This document shows, in pieces, positions 26,494 through 35,162 of a stretch of 64,000 bases of DNA. The notes below the pieces were generated by a model. The model searched no databases. It was not told the DNA's origin and worked only from the letters and a program-made list of their open reading frames with translations. Made by a program: the position numbers and the translations under genes. This DNA is from an uncultured Pelagibacteraceae bacterium (GTDB lineage: Bacteria; Pseudomonadota; Alphaproteobacteria; Pelagibacterales; Pelagibacteraceae): assembly GCA_902621345.1 (NCBI GenBank), contig CACNLV010000001.1, forward strand, positions 744,001 through 808,000, written 5' to 3'. How positions within the stretch are numbered: position 1 is the first letter of the stretch; each line of letters begins with the position of its first letter.

Positions 26494-27534
26494 TTAATGA
26501 TTTATAGATGAAGAAAAATTCCAAGAACAATCAAAACTAGGTATATAAACTCTAGATAAATTAGTATTTCCAAAATGATGATTGAATACATTCAGCCAAT
26601 TTTCAACTTGAAGAGGTTTTTTATCCTGACTTCCAACTTGTGCAGTAATAACACCTTTAGGTTTTAGTATTCTGACTAAAGAATCCATATTTTTGGCAGC
26701 GAGATCTATACAAAACTGGTCATCATTTAAATCAACAAAAATATGATCATATGTATCTTCATTCACTATCTTTATACTTTCAAAAGCATCTCCCCACACA
26801 CATTTTACAGAATTTTTTTCTGTAGCTTTTTTTCCAATATCACCAAGATGTTTATTGCAAACTTCAACAACTTCAGGATCTAATTCATACCAATCTATAA
26901 AGTTAAACTTTTTTGAAATACACTCTCTTGCAACACCACCATCACCACCGCCAATTATTGCTGCTCTTTCATTTTTTTTATTTAACTTAAGCCCAGCTCC
27001 AACAAAAGTTGAGCTGTATAAATGTTCATCTGATGCCGCTACTTGTATTTCTCCATCAATAAACAAAGATTTCCCGAATTGCTCTAATTCTAAAATTTCT
27101 ATATGTTGACCCACTTTTGATTTAAAATCTTCTAAAACTTCATTCACAACATATGATTTTTGTAAACCAGGTGAGCTATAGATATCATGATACAAAGATC
27201 GGGTATCTCTATTAAATTCTTTTTTTACAATTCTTTTGTGTTCAAACTCTTTTTTAATAATATTAATTGCCACTGATGGGCTTATTTTTCCACAAGTAAA
27301 AAAATCAAAACTAATTATTCCATTTTCTGGAAAGGTATGAAAACTAATATGACTTTCAGCCAATAAAGCTAAAATGGTAAAACCCTGAGGTTCAAATTTA
27401 TATTTTGAAATATTCAAAATAGTTACGTTAGCTGCTTTAGCTATTTCATGTATAACTTTCTCATAAACTGAAGGATCGTACTCTTTTGTAGTACCTATAA
27501 TATCTAAAGTAATATGCTCCCCAACTTTAATCAT
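26494..27534 (-). CDS. speDE: Fused S-adenosylmethionine decarboxylase and spermidine synthase-like protein
   Basis: Residues 1-115 match bacterial class 1b AdoMet decarboxylase. AESHISFHTFPENG holds the self-cleaving Glu60-Ser61 pair and His66, and FFTCG holds Cys81, spaced as in the Thermotoga enzyme. Residues 125-346 match spermidine synthase: LFIDGEIQVAASDEHLY, the SAM/MTA site IIGGGDGGVARE (GGGDGG 195-200), WYELDPEVV. The putrescine-site signature, usually DxxDPxGP, is D-L-N-D-D at 268-272, and the usual YHE triad after DE is absent, so the amine acceptor may differ. Cleavage would leave the synthase attached to the pyruvoyl chain. It is the last gene of the mtn operon, 1 base from the aldolase. 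Confidence 0.85.
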   Translation of the reverse strand: MIKVGEHITLDIIGTTKEYDPSVYEKVIHEIAKAANVTILNISKYKFEPQGFTILALLAESHISFHTFPENGIISFDFFTCGKISPSVAINIIKKEFEHKRIVKKEFNRDTRSLYHDIYSSPGLQKSYVVNEVLEDFKSKVGQHIEILELEQFGKSLFIDGEIQVAASDEHLYSSTFVGAGLKLNKKNERAAIIGGGDGGVARECISKKFNFIDWYELDPEVVEVCNKHLGDIGKKATEKNSVKCVWGDAFESIKIVNEDTYDHIFVDLNDDQFCIDLAAKNMDSLVRILKPKGVITAQVGSQDKKPLQVENWLNVFNHHFGNTNLSRVYIPSFDCSWNFSSSINH

Positions 27535-27535
27535 C

Positions 27536-28192
27536 TTACCCTTTTTTATAGTTTTTAGCCTTATCTAAAACTTTTTTCATTTCTTCAAATGAAAGTATCT
27601 TAGGTTGTCCTAGTTTTAAAGCAATAGTGTATTGATGACAAATATTTTCTATCTCTTGTGCAAGTTCAAATGCATCCTCTAAATTTTTTCCAAAAGCAAC
27701 CTGGCCGTGATTGGACATTAAACAAGCGCTTCTTTTCTCTAGAGCTTTAATTACATTCTTGGATAAATCTTCTGTTCCAAAAGTAGCATATTCTGCACAT
27801 TTAATGTCATCTCCGCCAGCAAGAGCGATCATATAATGAAATGGTGGAATAGGTTTTCCATGTGAGGATACAGCTGTTGCGTGTGGAGAATGAGCATGAA
27901 CAATTGCTTTAGCATCTTTTTTATTTGTATAAATATCTCTATGAAATCTCCATTCTGATGATGGTTTGTTAGTTAAATTGTTTTTTTCTTCTCCTTCATT
28001 TAAACCCATAAAAACAATATCTTCAGGTTTAAGTGTTTCATATTTTTTTCCTGATGGAGTAATTAAGTATCCCTCTATGTCATCCTCTATTCCTCTCAAT
28101 GATATATTGCCTGATCTAAGAGGTGAAAGATTTGTAGAATTTAATTTTAACGAATATTCTATAATCTGATTTCTTTGCTCTAAATTCTTCAT
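27536..28192 (-). CDS. Class II aldolase (probable 5-methylthioribulose-1-phosphate aldolase)
   Basis: A 218-residue class II aldolase/adducin protein. GNISLR, YLITPSGKKYETL and PSSEWRFHRDIY carry the catalytic Glu80; VHAHSPHA carries zinc ligands His99 and His101; IPPFHYMIALAGG, AEYATFGTEDL and SNHGQVAFG supply His162. The pattern is fuculose-phosphate aldolase-like rather than MtnB dehydratase-like. Between mtnA and speDE its likely substrate is 5-methylthioribulose-1-phosphate (or the 5-deoxy analogue), giving DHAP and an aldehyde. MtnB is the alternative. Its start overlaps mtnA by 4 bases. Confidence 0.8.
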   Translation of the reverse strand: MKNLEQRNQIIEYSLKLNSTNLSPLRSGNISLRGIEDDIEGYLITPSGKKYETLKPEDIVFMGLNEGEEKNNLTNKPSSEWRFHRDIYTNKKDAKAIVHAHSPHATAVSSHGKPIPPFHYMIALAGGDDIKCAEYATFGTEDLSKNVIKALEKRSACLMSNHGQVAFGKNLEDAFELAQEIENICHQYTIALKLGQPKILSFEEMKKVLDKAKNYKKG

Positions 28193-29259
28193 TTAAATAA
28201 TTCTTTAAGTCCTTTTTCTGACGCTTCACATACTCCTTTTTCTGTAATTAATCCTGTAACATATTTTGCTGGAGTTACATCAAAAGCTAAATTCATGGCT
28301 TTACTTTTTGTTGGATAAATTTGTATTTTTTTTATGTCTCCTTTTTCATCTAAACCCTCAATATGAGATAATTCATCTGAATTTCTCTCTTCTATTGGAA
28401 TATCTTTATGATCTTTTATATTCCAGTCAATTGTTGAACTTGGTAGTGCAACATAAAAAGGAATCTTGTTATCATGAGCTGCTAGTGCTTTAAGATAAGT
28501 TCCAACTTTATTACAAACATCTCCATTGGCTAGAGTTCTATCTGTTCCAACAATACACATGTCAACTTCACCTCTTTGCATTAATATGCCACCTGTATTA
28601 TCTGCAATGATTGTGTTTTTAATTCCTTCCTCATTCAATTCATAGGATGTAAGATTTGCTCCTTGATTTCTTGGTCTAGTTTCATCTGCCCACACATGAA
28701 TAGGAATTCCTTTTTTATGTGCATGATAAATTGGAGAGGTTGCGGTTCCCCAATTTATTGTTGCAAGCCAACCTGCATTACAATGAGTTAATATATTAAC
28801 TGTATCTTTTTTTTTATTATAGATTTCCTCAATAATCTTTAGTCCATTTAATCCTATATTTTCACAAAATTTTACATCCTCTTCACATATATCTTTTGCT
28901 TCATTCAAGGCTATTTTTAAGATTTTATCGCTATTAACTCCTGATAATTTATTCATCATTCTATCAACAGCCCACTTTAAATTTATTGCTGTTGGTCTTG
29001 AACTAATTAAATTTTCTGCAGATTTCTTTAAAAATGATTGGTCATTATTTTCAATTATAGCTAAAACCATTCCATAAGCTGCTGTAGCTCCTATAAGGGG
29101 TGCACCTCTTACTTCCATCACCTTAATCGCATTTATTGAATCCTTAACTGTTTTAAGGTTTTTAATAATAAATTGGTGTGGAAGTTTTGTTTGATCAATA
29201 ATTTTTACAACATTATCTTCAAACCAAATAGTACGATATTCTTTTCCTTCTATTCTCAT
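28189..29259 (-). CDS. mtnA: S-methyl-5-thioribose-1-phosphate isomerase
   Basis: A 356-residue eIF2B-like isomerase. The family segments EVRGAPLIGATAAYG, LTHCNAGWLAT (catalytic Cys) and CIVGTDRTLANGDVCNKVGT (catalytic Asp) are all intact. It converts methylthioribose-1-phosphate to methylthioribulose-1-phosphate. It overlaps mtnP upstream and the aldolase downstream by 4 bases each, so the three are tightly coupled. Length and motifs match MtnA rather than the related ribose-1,5-bisphosphate isomerases. Confidence 0.95.
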   Translation of the reverse strand: MRIEGKEYRTIWFEDNVVKIIDQTKLPHQFIIKNLKTVKDSINAIKVMEVRGAPLIGATAAYGMVLAIIENNDQSFLKKSAENLISSRPTAINLKWAVDRMMNKLSGVNSDKILKIALNEAKDICEEDVKFCENIGLNGLKIIEEIYNKKKDTVNILTHCNAGWLATINWGTATSPIYHAHKKGIPIHVWADETRPRNQGANLTSYELNEEGIKNTIIADNTGGILMQRGEVDMCIVGTDRTLANGDVCNKVGTYLKALAAHDNKIPFYVALPSSTIDWNIKDHKDIPIEERNSDELSHIEGLDEKGDIKKIQIYPTKSKAMNLAFDVTPAKYVTGLITEKGVCEASEKGLKELFK

Positions 29260-30128
29260 TGATTTAAAACTCTACCAGCAACAGTTTTAAGTTTTTCTAT
29301 TGTTTTTTTTGTTCTTTTTTCAGGTGCTGTAATAATTGCAACATCTAAGCAATTATTGGTTGGATCGTTAGGATCAATGTGATCTTCAAAATTTTCTATC
29401 AAGTTTTTAATCATGTTTTTTGCTTTTGCTGCATTGCCTAACAAAACTTTTATTACTTGTTGAACATCAACATTCTCATGATCTGGATGCCAACAATCAT
29501 AGTCTGTGACCATTGACACCGAGGCATATCTGATCTCAGCCTCTCTAGCTAATTTCGCTTCAGGCATATTTGTCATACCAATTACATCAGCTTTCCATGA
29601 TCTATATAAGTTTGATTCTGCCAAAGTAGAAAATTGAGGGCCTTCCATAACAACGTATGTTCCATTTCTTTGATATTGAATTTTCTCTTTTTTTATCGCC
29701 TCTTCACATGCGTTCATCAAACCATTAGATGTTGGATGAGCCATAGAAACATGTGCAACTATTTCATTATCAAAAAATGTTTTTTCCCTAGAGAAAGTTC
29801 TATCTATGAATTGATCTATTATTACAAACTTTCCGGGAGGTAAATCCTCTTTTAATGATCCGACAGCTGAAACAGATACGATGTCTGTAACCCCTAATTG
29901 TTTCAGTGCATCAATATTGGCTCTAAAGTTAATATTTGAGGGTGAAATGAAATGACCTCTTCCATGTCTTGGTAAAAAATAAACTTCCTTATTTTTATAT
30001 ATTGTTTTTAAAATTTGATCAGATGGCTTACCCCAGGGAGTATTTAAATCTATTAATTTCCTGTCAGTAAATTCCTCTACATCATATAGACCGCTTCCAC
30101 CAATTATTGCTAATTTATTTCTTGTCAT
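29256..30128 (-). CDS. mtnP: S-methyl-5'-thioadenosine phosphorylase
   Basis: A 290-residue nucleoside phosphorylase of the trimeric type. The phosphate site is IIGGSGLYDV at residues 8-17, with PRHGRGH, VSAVGSLKED, the purine-site EGPQFST and TDYDCWH as in MTA phosphorylases. It splits MTA into adenine and methylthioribose-1-phosphate. It heads the mtnP-mtnA-aldolase-speDE operon and is divergent, by 41 bases, from apt, which would salvage the released adenine. Confidence 0.93.
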   Translation of the reverse strand: MTRNKLAIIGGSGLYDVEEFTDRKLIDLNTPWGKPSDQILKTIYKNKEVYFLPRHGRGHFISPSNINFRANIDALKQLGVTDIVSVSAVGSLKEDLPPGKFVIIDQFIDRTFSREKTFFDNEIVAHVSMAHPTSNGLMNACEEAIKKEKIQYQRNGTYVVMEGPQFSTLAESNLYRSWKADVIGMTNMPEAKLAREAEIRYASVSMVTDYDCWHPDHENVDVQQVIKVLLGNAAKAKNMIKNLIENFEDHIDPNDPTNNCLDVAIITAPEKRTKKTIEKLKTVAGRVLNQ

Positions 30129-30169
30129 GTTTAAAATATAAATTATTTATACTTCAATAATTACTTATT

Positions 30170-30697
30170 ATGAATTTAAAAGATTTTATAAGATCTATTC
30201 AAGACTATCCAAAAAAGGGAATTCTTTTTAGAGATATTACTACACTAATTAAAGACAAAGATGCATTTGCTGAAGCAATTAGTCAAATAGTTGAAAGGTC
30301 TAAAAAATATGATTTTGATAAGATCGCTGCAATTGAGTCTCGAGGATTTGTTTTTGCTTCAGCAGTCTCATTTGTTTTGAAAAAACCTTTTATTATGCTT
30401 AGGAAAAAAAATAAACTTCCTGCAGAAGTTCACTCAGTTGATTTCGAGTTAGAATATGGAACAGCTACAATTGAAGTTCATAAGGACTCTTTTGAGAAAA
30501 ATGATAATGTTTTAATCATTGATGATTTAGTTGCCACTGGGGGAACAGCTGAAGCTGCTGCTAAGTTAATTAAAATGTCAGATGCTAATGTTGCAGCATT
30601 TATTTTTGTTATAAATTTATTTGATTTGGATGGATGCAAAAAGCTTGAAGATAAAGGTTTTAAAGTAGAAAATTTAATAGAATTTCCTGGACATTAA
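30170..30697 (+). CDS. apt: Adenine phosphoribosyltransferase
   Basis: A 175-residue type I phosphoribosyltransferase. The N-terminus is LKDFIRSIQDYPKKGILFRD. The PRPP loop VLIIDDLVATGGTAEAA lies at about residues 119-135, and AAIESRGFVFASA and LRKKNKLPAE are Apt-specific. It converts adenine and PRPP to AMP. The divergent pairing with mtnP makes sense because MTA phosphorolysis releases adenine. The stop overlaps the convergent SGNH gene by 4 bases. Confidence 0.95.
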   Translation: MNLKDFIRSIQDYPKKGILFRDITTLIKDKDAFAEAISQIVERSKKYDFDKIAAIESRGFVFASAVSFVLKKPFIMLRKKNKLPAEVHSVDFELEYGTATIEVHKDSFEKNDNVLIIDDLVATGGTAEAAAKLIKMSDANVAAFIFVINLFDLDGCKKLEDKGFKVENLIEFPGH

Positions 30698-31731
30698 TTT
30701 TTGAAGGTCTTTACAAAATTTTGAAATATTTTTTCATTACCTAAAGAATTAAAATGTACATCACCTTCAATATAATACTTAGAAATAATTTTTTCTTTTT
30801 CAGTAAAAGTAATTTCATTAAAGAAATCAGTAAAATTGTTAAAGAAAAACTCACATTTGTTTAAACAAAAATTATTCATTAATTTAACAATCTTCGATTG
30901 ACTATTATCGTACAAAATTTGAGCTGGCCAAGGATAAATTCCAACTGACATTTTAATATCATTTTTCTGTAAAAGTTCATATGTCATTTCCATAAATTCT
31001 AATGATTTACTAATTTCTTTATCTCCAAAAAACTTATTATTAAAAGTCCACGAACTTTTTTCATGACAGAAATCCAAATAAGTACATTTATTTATTACTT
31101 CTGTTTTTTTAAATAGATCATTCTTCAATACTTTTGACGAATATGCCAAAAATGGAAAAGTTGATTTCAGGGTTCTTTGGATATTAGATAAAATTACTGA
31201 TTTTTTTCTACTTATTTTGTTATTTATCAATCTGTATTTTCTATTGTCGTCATGTATATCGCTAATATCAAAATAAATGATTACTCTTTTGAATTTATAA
31301 TCATTTTCTAATAAATATCTTAACTTAGTAAAATAGATTGATGGCGAATAAGATACTACACCTAAATTAGCAATCTTTAACTTGTCAAATTTATTTTCAA
31401 TTCTTCCAACAAAAGTATCTTCGTAATCAACCCCAACACCTTCTGTAAAACTATCTCCTATGAATGCTATATCAAATTCTTTTGACTCAAAATCCATCTT
31501 ATCACAAAAAGTTCTAAATGAATTTTTATTAGAACAAAAAAGATATGTTTCGCCGGGAGACCATTCTAGATTTCCTTTGAAACTTTTTTTTAGATCATGA
31601 TCATAAACATTGTGAATAGTTGTATAATCGATTTTTTTGGGGGTAAATTTTAATAAATAAGCCCCAAATAATAAGTCAATCAACAAAACAAATACTAAGC
31701 ATATACCAATTACAGAAAGAATTTTTTTCAT
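30694..31731 (-). CDS. SGNH-hydrolase-like membrane-anchored protein
   Basis: A 345-residue protein with an N-terminal membrane anchor or signal (about residues 4-28). The periplasmic part has block I FIGDSFTEGVGV with the nucleophilic serine near residue 95, a VVSYSPSIYF segment, and block V DVHFNSLGNEKI with the Asp/His pair. This resembles SGNH proteins that add or remove acyl groups on glycans (AlgX/DltD-like). The substrate is unknown. It is followed upstream by the tRNA gene on the same strand. Confidence 0.65.
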   Translation of the reverse strand: MKKILSVIGICLVFVLLIDLLFGAYLLKFTPKKIDYTTIHNVYDHDLKKSFKGNLEWSPGETYLFCSNKNSFRTFCDKMDFESKEFDIAFIGDSFTEGVGVDYEDTFVGRIENKFDKLKIANLGVVSYSPSIYFTKLRYLLENDYKFKRVIIYFDISDIHDDNRKYRLINNKISRKKSVILSNIQRTLKSTFPFLAYSSKVLKNDLFKKTEVINKCTYLDFCHEKSSWTFNNKFFGDKEISKSLEFMEMTYELLQKNDIKMSVGIYPWPAQILYDNSQSKIVKLMNNFCLNKCEFFFNNFTDFFNEITFTEKEKIISKYYIEGDVHFNSLGNEKIFQNFVKTFKN

Positions 31732-31736
31732 TTAAA

Positions 31737-31813
31737 TGGTAGCGGGAAGTGGGATCGAACCACTGACCTCAGGCTTATGAGTCCTGCGCTCTAACCAACT
31801 GAGCTACCCCGCC
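31737..31813 (-). tRNA. tRNA-Met (anticodon CAT)
   Basis: A full cloverleaf on the minus strand: acceptor GGCGGGG/TCCCGCT with two G-U pairs, TA, D stem GCTC/GAGC, anticodon loop CTCATAA, T loop TTCGATC in an AGTGG/CCACT stem, and an encoded CCA end. The 31:39 position is an A-G mismatch, so the anticodon stem has four canonical pairs. The acceptor and overall sequence look like elongator methionine tRNA rather than initiator (position 1-72 pairs as G-U). The lysidine-type Ile tRNA, also CAT, is not excluded. Confidence 0.9.
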
Positions 31814-31871
31814 GTTAAATTATTTTTGATATATACTACTTTTATTTTTTCTTTCAAACACTAAAGAAATA

Positions 31872-34031
31872 TTAAAAGCTATTGCTTATTGAAATATTTG
31901 CATTGTAATCAGGTGCAACACTTAAAAAATCATAATTTGTACTAATTTTTAAATCTAAGTCATTCACTTCTTTAGTAAATTCTAATCCAGCATTTTTAAA
32001 ATCATTGATCTTGAATGCATATTTAATTTCATCAATTGGAACATATCCCAATGATAAATAAAATTCATTTGTATGACCTTTACCTCTTGAACCAAATCTT
32101 TCAAAATTTGCTACTGTCGACCAACCAGAAATTGAGGTTGTATCAATACCATAACCGATTCTGTAATTATGTTTTGATTTATTGCTAGATTTATATCTAT
32201 ATATTGTGCTTTGATCGTTAAAAAAATAAAATTCTGCATCAGAAGATGGACTTAGATCTCCAACATATTCAATTCTTCCATGATGATTGATTATTTTATC
32301 GTCTTTTTTATCTTTCGTGTCAAAAAGTATTCCTATTGTTGCAATCGCATTTTTGATATCTTGATCTTTATAAATCAATGCATCAGCGCTACTATTACCC
32401 AATGTTGTTTTTTCTCTAAACGCTTTTAGTTTTGTATATCCTAGGTCCACTTTAATTCCTGGATTAAAGTTAAATTTTTCATCAAGCAATCTTTTCCCAA
32501 AATTTAAAGAACCATATATTTGTTGTCCTTCTCTATCACCTTTTAAAGTGTTACCATTGATTACTCTTTTATGGTCAATATGTAACAAACTTACCCCAAT
32601 AAGACTATCAGTGAAAAATTGATTATCTCTAAGTTTGGTATCATATAAAGCTAGACTATAAGAGTCTGTGTTTAGAGTTGTACCATTGCTTCCGATATCA
32701 ACATTATCATTTCCATATTGAAAGACATAACCATACATTGAGTCTCTATCTTCTTTTTTGATTTTATCTGAGCCAATTGAAAAACCGTAACTACTAATAT
32801 CCCGTGCAGATGCATTGTTAGTATCTTTCTTGCCGATTATAATTCTCCCTTCACTCCATTCAAACCAATCATCACTATTATAAGTTCTATCCTTTTCTTT
32901 TTTAAGAGTATTTAAAGCACTTACTAGTTTTGCAACTTTTTGATTTGTAAAATTAATTTCTGCATTTAAGTTCGAAAGATTATCTTTATTTTTATGTCTT
33001 CTTAGCCACTCATTTCTATGAAATATTGGAAGAGTATTATTATTTATGATACGTTTAGCTAACTCTACATTAGCTTCGATAATAGCTTTGACATCAGCAT
33101 TAGCAGAAGGATCGGTACAAGTAATTGTTCCTGCACAATCAATTTCATATTCATGAATCTGATTTTCACCTGCAGCATCACCATCGTCACTGGTAACGAA
33201 TAATTTTGTAAAGTTTGAAGCAAATATAAATCCCATCATGTTATCTGTTCTGCTCCCTAAATCGAATGTAGTAAAAGTAGAAGATAGAGTTGTGATATCG
33301 TAAGCTGTGCTTAAGGAGTATTTGTTCATTCTTGTGTTTCCATTACCGGCGAAAAATAATTGAGTTCCATCTGGATTGAATTGAATATTTCTCATACTAT
33401 CATCAGCACTATTTAAGGAGTCTGAAGTTCCCCCTGGGGTAACTCCCGATCTAAGATCAAAAGGGTTTGCTAAATCATATTGTCTCAATTTATCATTTTT
33501 TATTCCACCAATAAACATTCGTGTTCCATCAGGTTTGAAAGCTAAAGTTCTTAATTGATTTTCGTCACTTATAGCTATCTCATATATTTTTTCGCAAACT
33601 AAACTGGTTGAGTCCCAAGGAGTGGTTAATTTAAATTGCCAAACACCAAAACTAAAAGAACCAATCCCTTCATTTGTAGTAATAAACATTCTTGTCCCTT
33701 CAGGGTTAAATTCAATTGAATGAGGGTAGTTCATTTGACCAACTCCCTCTGCCGCACATGTTAACGCAGTTCCTTTTGGTCTCCCTCCTGTAAAAGATAT
33801 TGTAGCAGTGCTTATATCAAATGGCGTGGTTAGAGAGTATTCAATAATGTATGCAGATAAATCATCTTCACGATTAGTTATATACATTCTTGTTCCATCT
33901 GGCTTAAAGTTTATTCCTCTGATACCAGTGGTATCTGATGAAACATCTTTTGTTTGTACAAAAGTAAATTCAGCATACGAATTCTGACTAAAAATTAGAA
34001 AAAAAAATATAAGTAGCGCGTATCTAATCAT
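31872..34031 (-). CDS. Beta-propeller passenger with autotransporter-like outer-membrane barrel
   Basis: A 719-residue secreted protein. A signal peptide (IRYALLIFFFLIFSQNSYA) is followed by about five propeller-type repeats with the motif F(K/N)P(D/E)GTRMFI (residues about 45, 110, 165, 220, 275). A short Asn/Lys-rich linker helix follows at about 310-380. The C-terminal roughly 300 residues have alternating barrel strands such as YGFSIGSD and SLALYDT, ending NANISISNSF with a terminal Phe. The layout suggests a surface-exposed propeller displayed by a type V-like barrel. Function, perhaps binding, is unknown. Confidence 0.7.
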   Translation of the reverse strand: MIRYALLIFFFLIFSQNSYAEFTFVQTKDVSSDTTGIRGINFKPDGTRMYITNREDDLSAYIIEYSLTTPFDISTATISFTGGRPKGTALTCAAEGVGQMNYPHSIEFNPEGTRMFITTNEGIGSFSFGVWQFKLTTPWDSTSLVCEKIYEIAISDENQLRTLAFKPDGTRMFIGGIKNDKLRQYDLANPFDLRSGVTPGGTSDSLNSADDSMRNIQFNPDGTQLFFAGNGNTRMNKYSLSTAYDITTLSSTFTTFDLGSRTDNMMGFIFASNFTKLFVTSDDGDAAGENQIHEYEIDCAGTITCTDPSANADVKAIIEANVELAKRIINNNTLPIFHRNEWLRRHKNKDNLSNLNAEINFTNQKVAKLVSALNTLKKEKDRTYNSDDWFEWSEGRIIIGKKDTNNASARDISSYGFSIGSDKIKKEDRDSMYGYVFQYGNDNVDIGSNGTTLNTDSYSLALYDTKLRDNQFFTDSLIGVSLLHIDHKRVINGNTLKGDREGQQIYGSLNFGKRLLDEKFNFNPGIKVDLGYTKLKAFREKTTLGNSSADALIYKDQDIKNAIATIGILFDTKDKKDDKIINHHGRIEYVGDLSPSSDAEFYFFNDQSTIYRYKSSNKSKHNYRIGYGIDTTSISGWSTVANFERFGSRGKGHTNEFYLSLGYVPIDEIKYAFKINDFKNAGLEFTKEVNDLDLKISTNYDFLSVAPDYNANISISNSF

Positions 34032-34089
34032 TTATTTCAAATAGGTGTTAATTATCCACTAAAAGTATTTTTTTCAACTAATAATATAA

Positions 34090-34108
34090 TTGATATTTCG
34101 AATATCAA
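34090..34108. promoter_or_regulatory. Inverted repeat at the guaC promoter
   Basis: TTGATATT (34090-34097) and AATATCAA (34101-34108) form a perfect 8-bp inverted repeat with a 3-base centre, 17-35 bases before the guaC start. A TATAAT at 34085-34090 directly precedes it, so the repeat would lie over the transcription start. A repressor operator is the simplest reading. AT-rich palindromes can arise by chance, so confidence is limited. Confidence 0.45.
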
Positions 34109-34124
34109 AGTTATCTTTCACTTA

Positions 34125-35159
34125 ATGAGAATAGAAGAAGAGCTTAAATTAGACTACTCAGATGTCTTATTCAGACCCAAAAGAAGCACATTGAAAAGTC
34201 GTAAGGATGTAAATCTATTAAGAACTTATCGATTTAAATACAGTAAAAATGAATGGTCAGGAATTCCAATAATAGCAGCAAATATGGATGGTGTTGGAGA
34301 ACTTAGTATAGCTGAAAAGTTAAATGAGCATGGAATGATTACATGTCTAACTAAACAACACGATGTTAAAAAGATTAAACAAAATAAAAATATAAAAAAA
34401 ATTTATCAAAACATAGCATTAAGTGTTGGCATAAAAAAAGAAGATTTTCGTAACTTGGATAAAGTATTAAAAGAATTTAGTTTTTTTAAATTCATATGTA
34501 TAGATGTAGCCAATGGATATACAGAACATTTTACTAATTTCATAAAATCTGTAAGAGATAAATATCCAACAAAGACAATTATTGCGGGTAACGTTGTTAC
34601 AGCAGATATGACACAAGAATTAGTCTTGAGTGGTGCTGATATTGTAAAAGTAGGTATTGGACCTGGAAGTGTTTGCACTACAAGAATACAAACAGGAGTT
34701 GGTTATCCTCAATTAAGTGCTGTAATTGAGTGTGCAGATGCAGCTCACGGTTTAGGTGCACATATTATTGCTGATGGTGGTTGTACTTGTCCAGGTGATG
34801 TTGCCAAAGGTTTTGGTGGAGGTGCTGATTTTGTTATGCTTGGTGGAATGTTAGCAGGACATGATGAAGGCGGTGGAAAAGTGATAAAAAAAAATGGTTC
34901 AAAATATATCGAATTTTATGGATCTAGTTCTGAAGTTGCAAATAAAAAACATTACGGCGGATTATCAAACTATAGAAGTAGTGAAGGTAGATCAGTTAAA
35001 GTTAAATATAGGGGAAAAATAAACGAAACAATCTTGAATATACTTGGTGGTGTTAGAAGTAGCTGCACCTATGTTGGTGCACCATCCTTAAAACAACTTA
35101 GTAAATGTACAACTTTTGTAAGAGTCAGTAATCAGTTTAATGAAACTTTTACGAAATAA
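34125..35159 (+). CDS. guaC: GMP reductase
   Basis: A 344-residue IMPDH/GMPR-family barrel lacking CBS domains. It resembles E. coli GuaC along its whole length: MRIEEELKLDYSDVL, PIIAANMDGVG, CIDVANGYTEHF, AGNVVTADM, the catalytic-cysteine loop GIGPGSVCTTR, and FVMLGGMLAGHDEGGG. It reductively deaminates GMP to IMP with NADPH. It stands alone; an inverted repeat covers its promoter region. Confidence 0.95.
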   Translation: MRIEEELKLDYSDVLFRPKRSTLKSRKDVNLLRTYRFKYSKNEWSGIPIIAANMDGVGELSIAEKLNEHGMITCLTKQHDVKKIKQNKNIKKIYQNIALSVGIKKEDFRNLDKVLKEFSFFKFICIDVANGYTEHFTNFIKSVRDKYPTKTIIAGNVVTADMTQELVLSGADIVKVGIGPGSVCTTRIQTGVGYPQLSAVIECADAAHGLGAHIIADGGCTCPGDVAKGFGGGADFVMLGGMLAGHDEGGGKVIKKNGSKYIEFYGSSSEVANKKHYGGLSNYRSSEGRSVKVKYRGKINETILNILGGVRSSCTYVGAPSLKQLSKCTTFVRVSNQFNETFTK

Positions 35160-35162
35160 ATT

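Noticed and set aside
31737..31813. Initiator tRNA or tRNA-Ile with modified CAT anticodon
   Set aside because: The first acceptor pair can form (G-U), unlike a typical initiator, and the overall sequence resembles elongator Met tRNA. Ile2 is not fully excluded but less likely.
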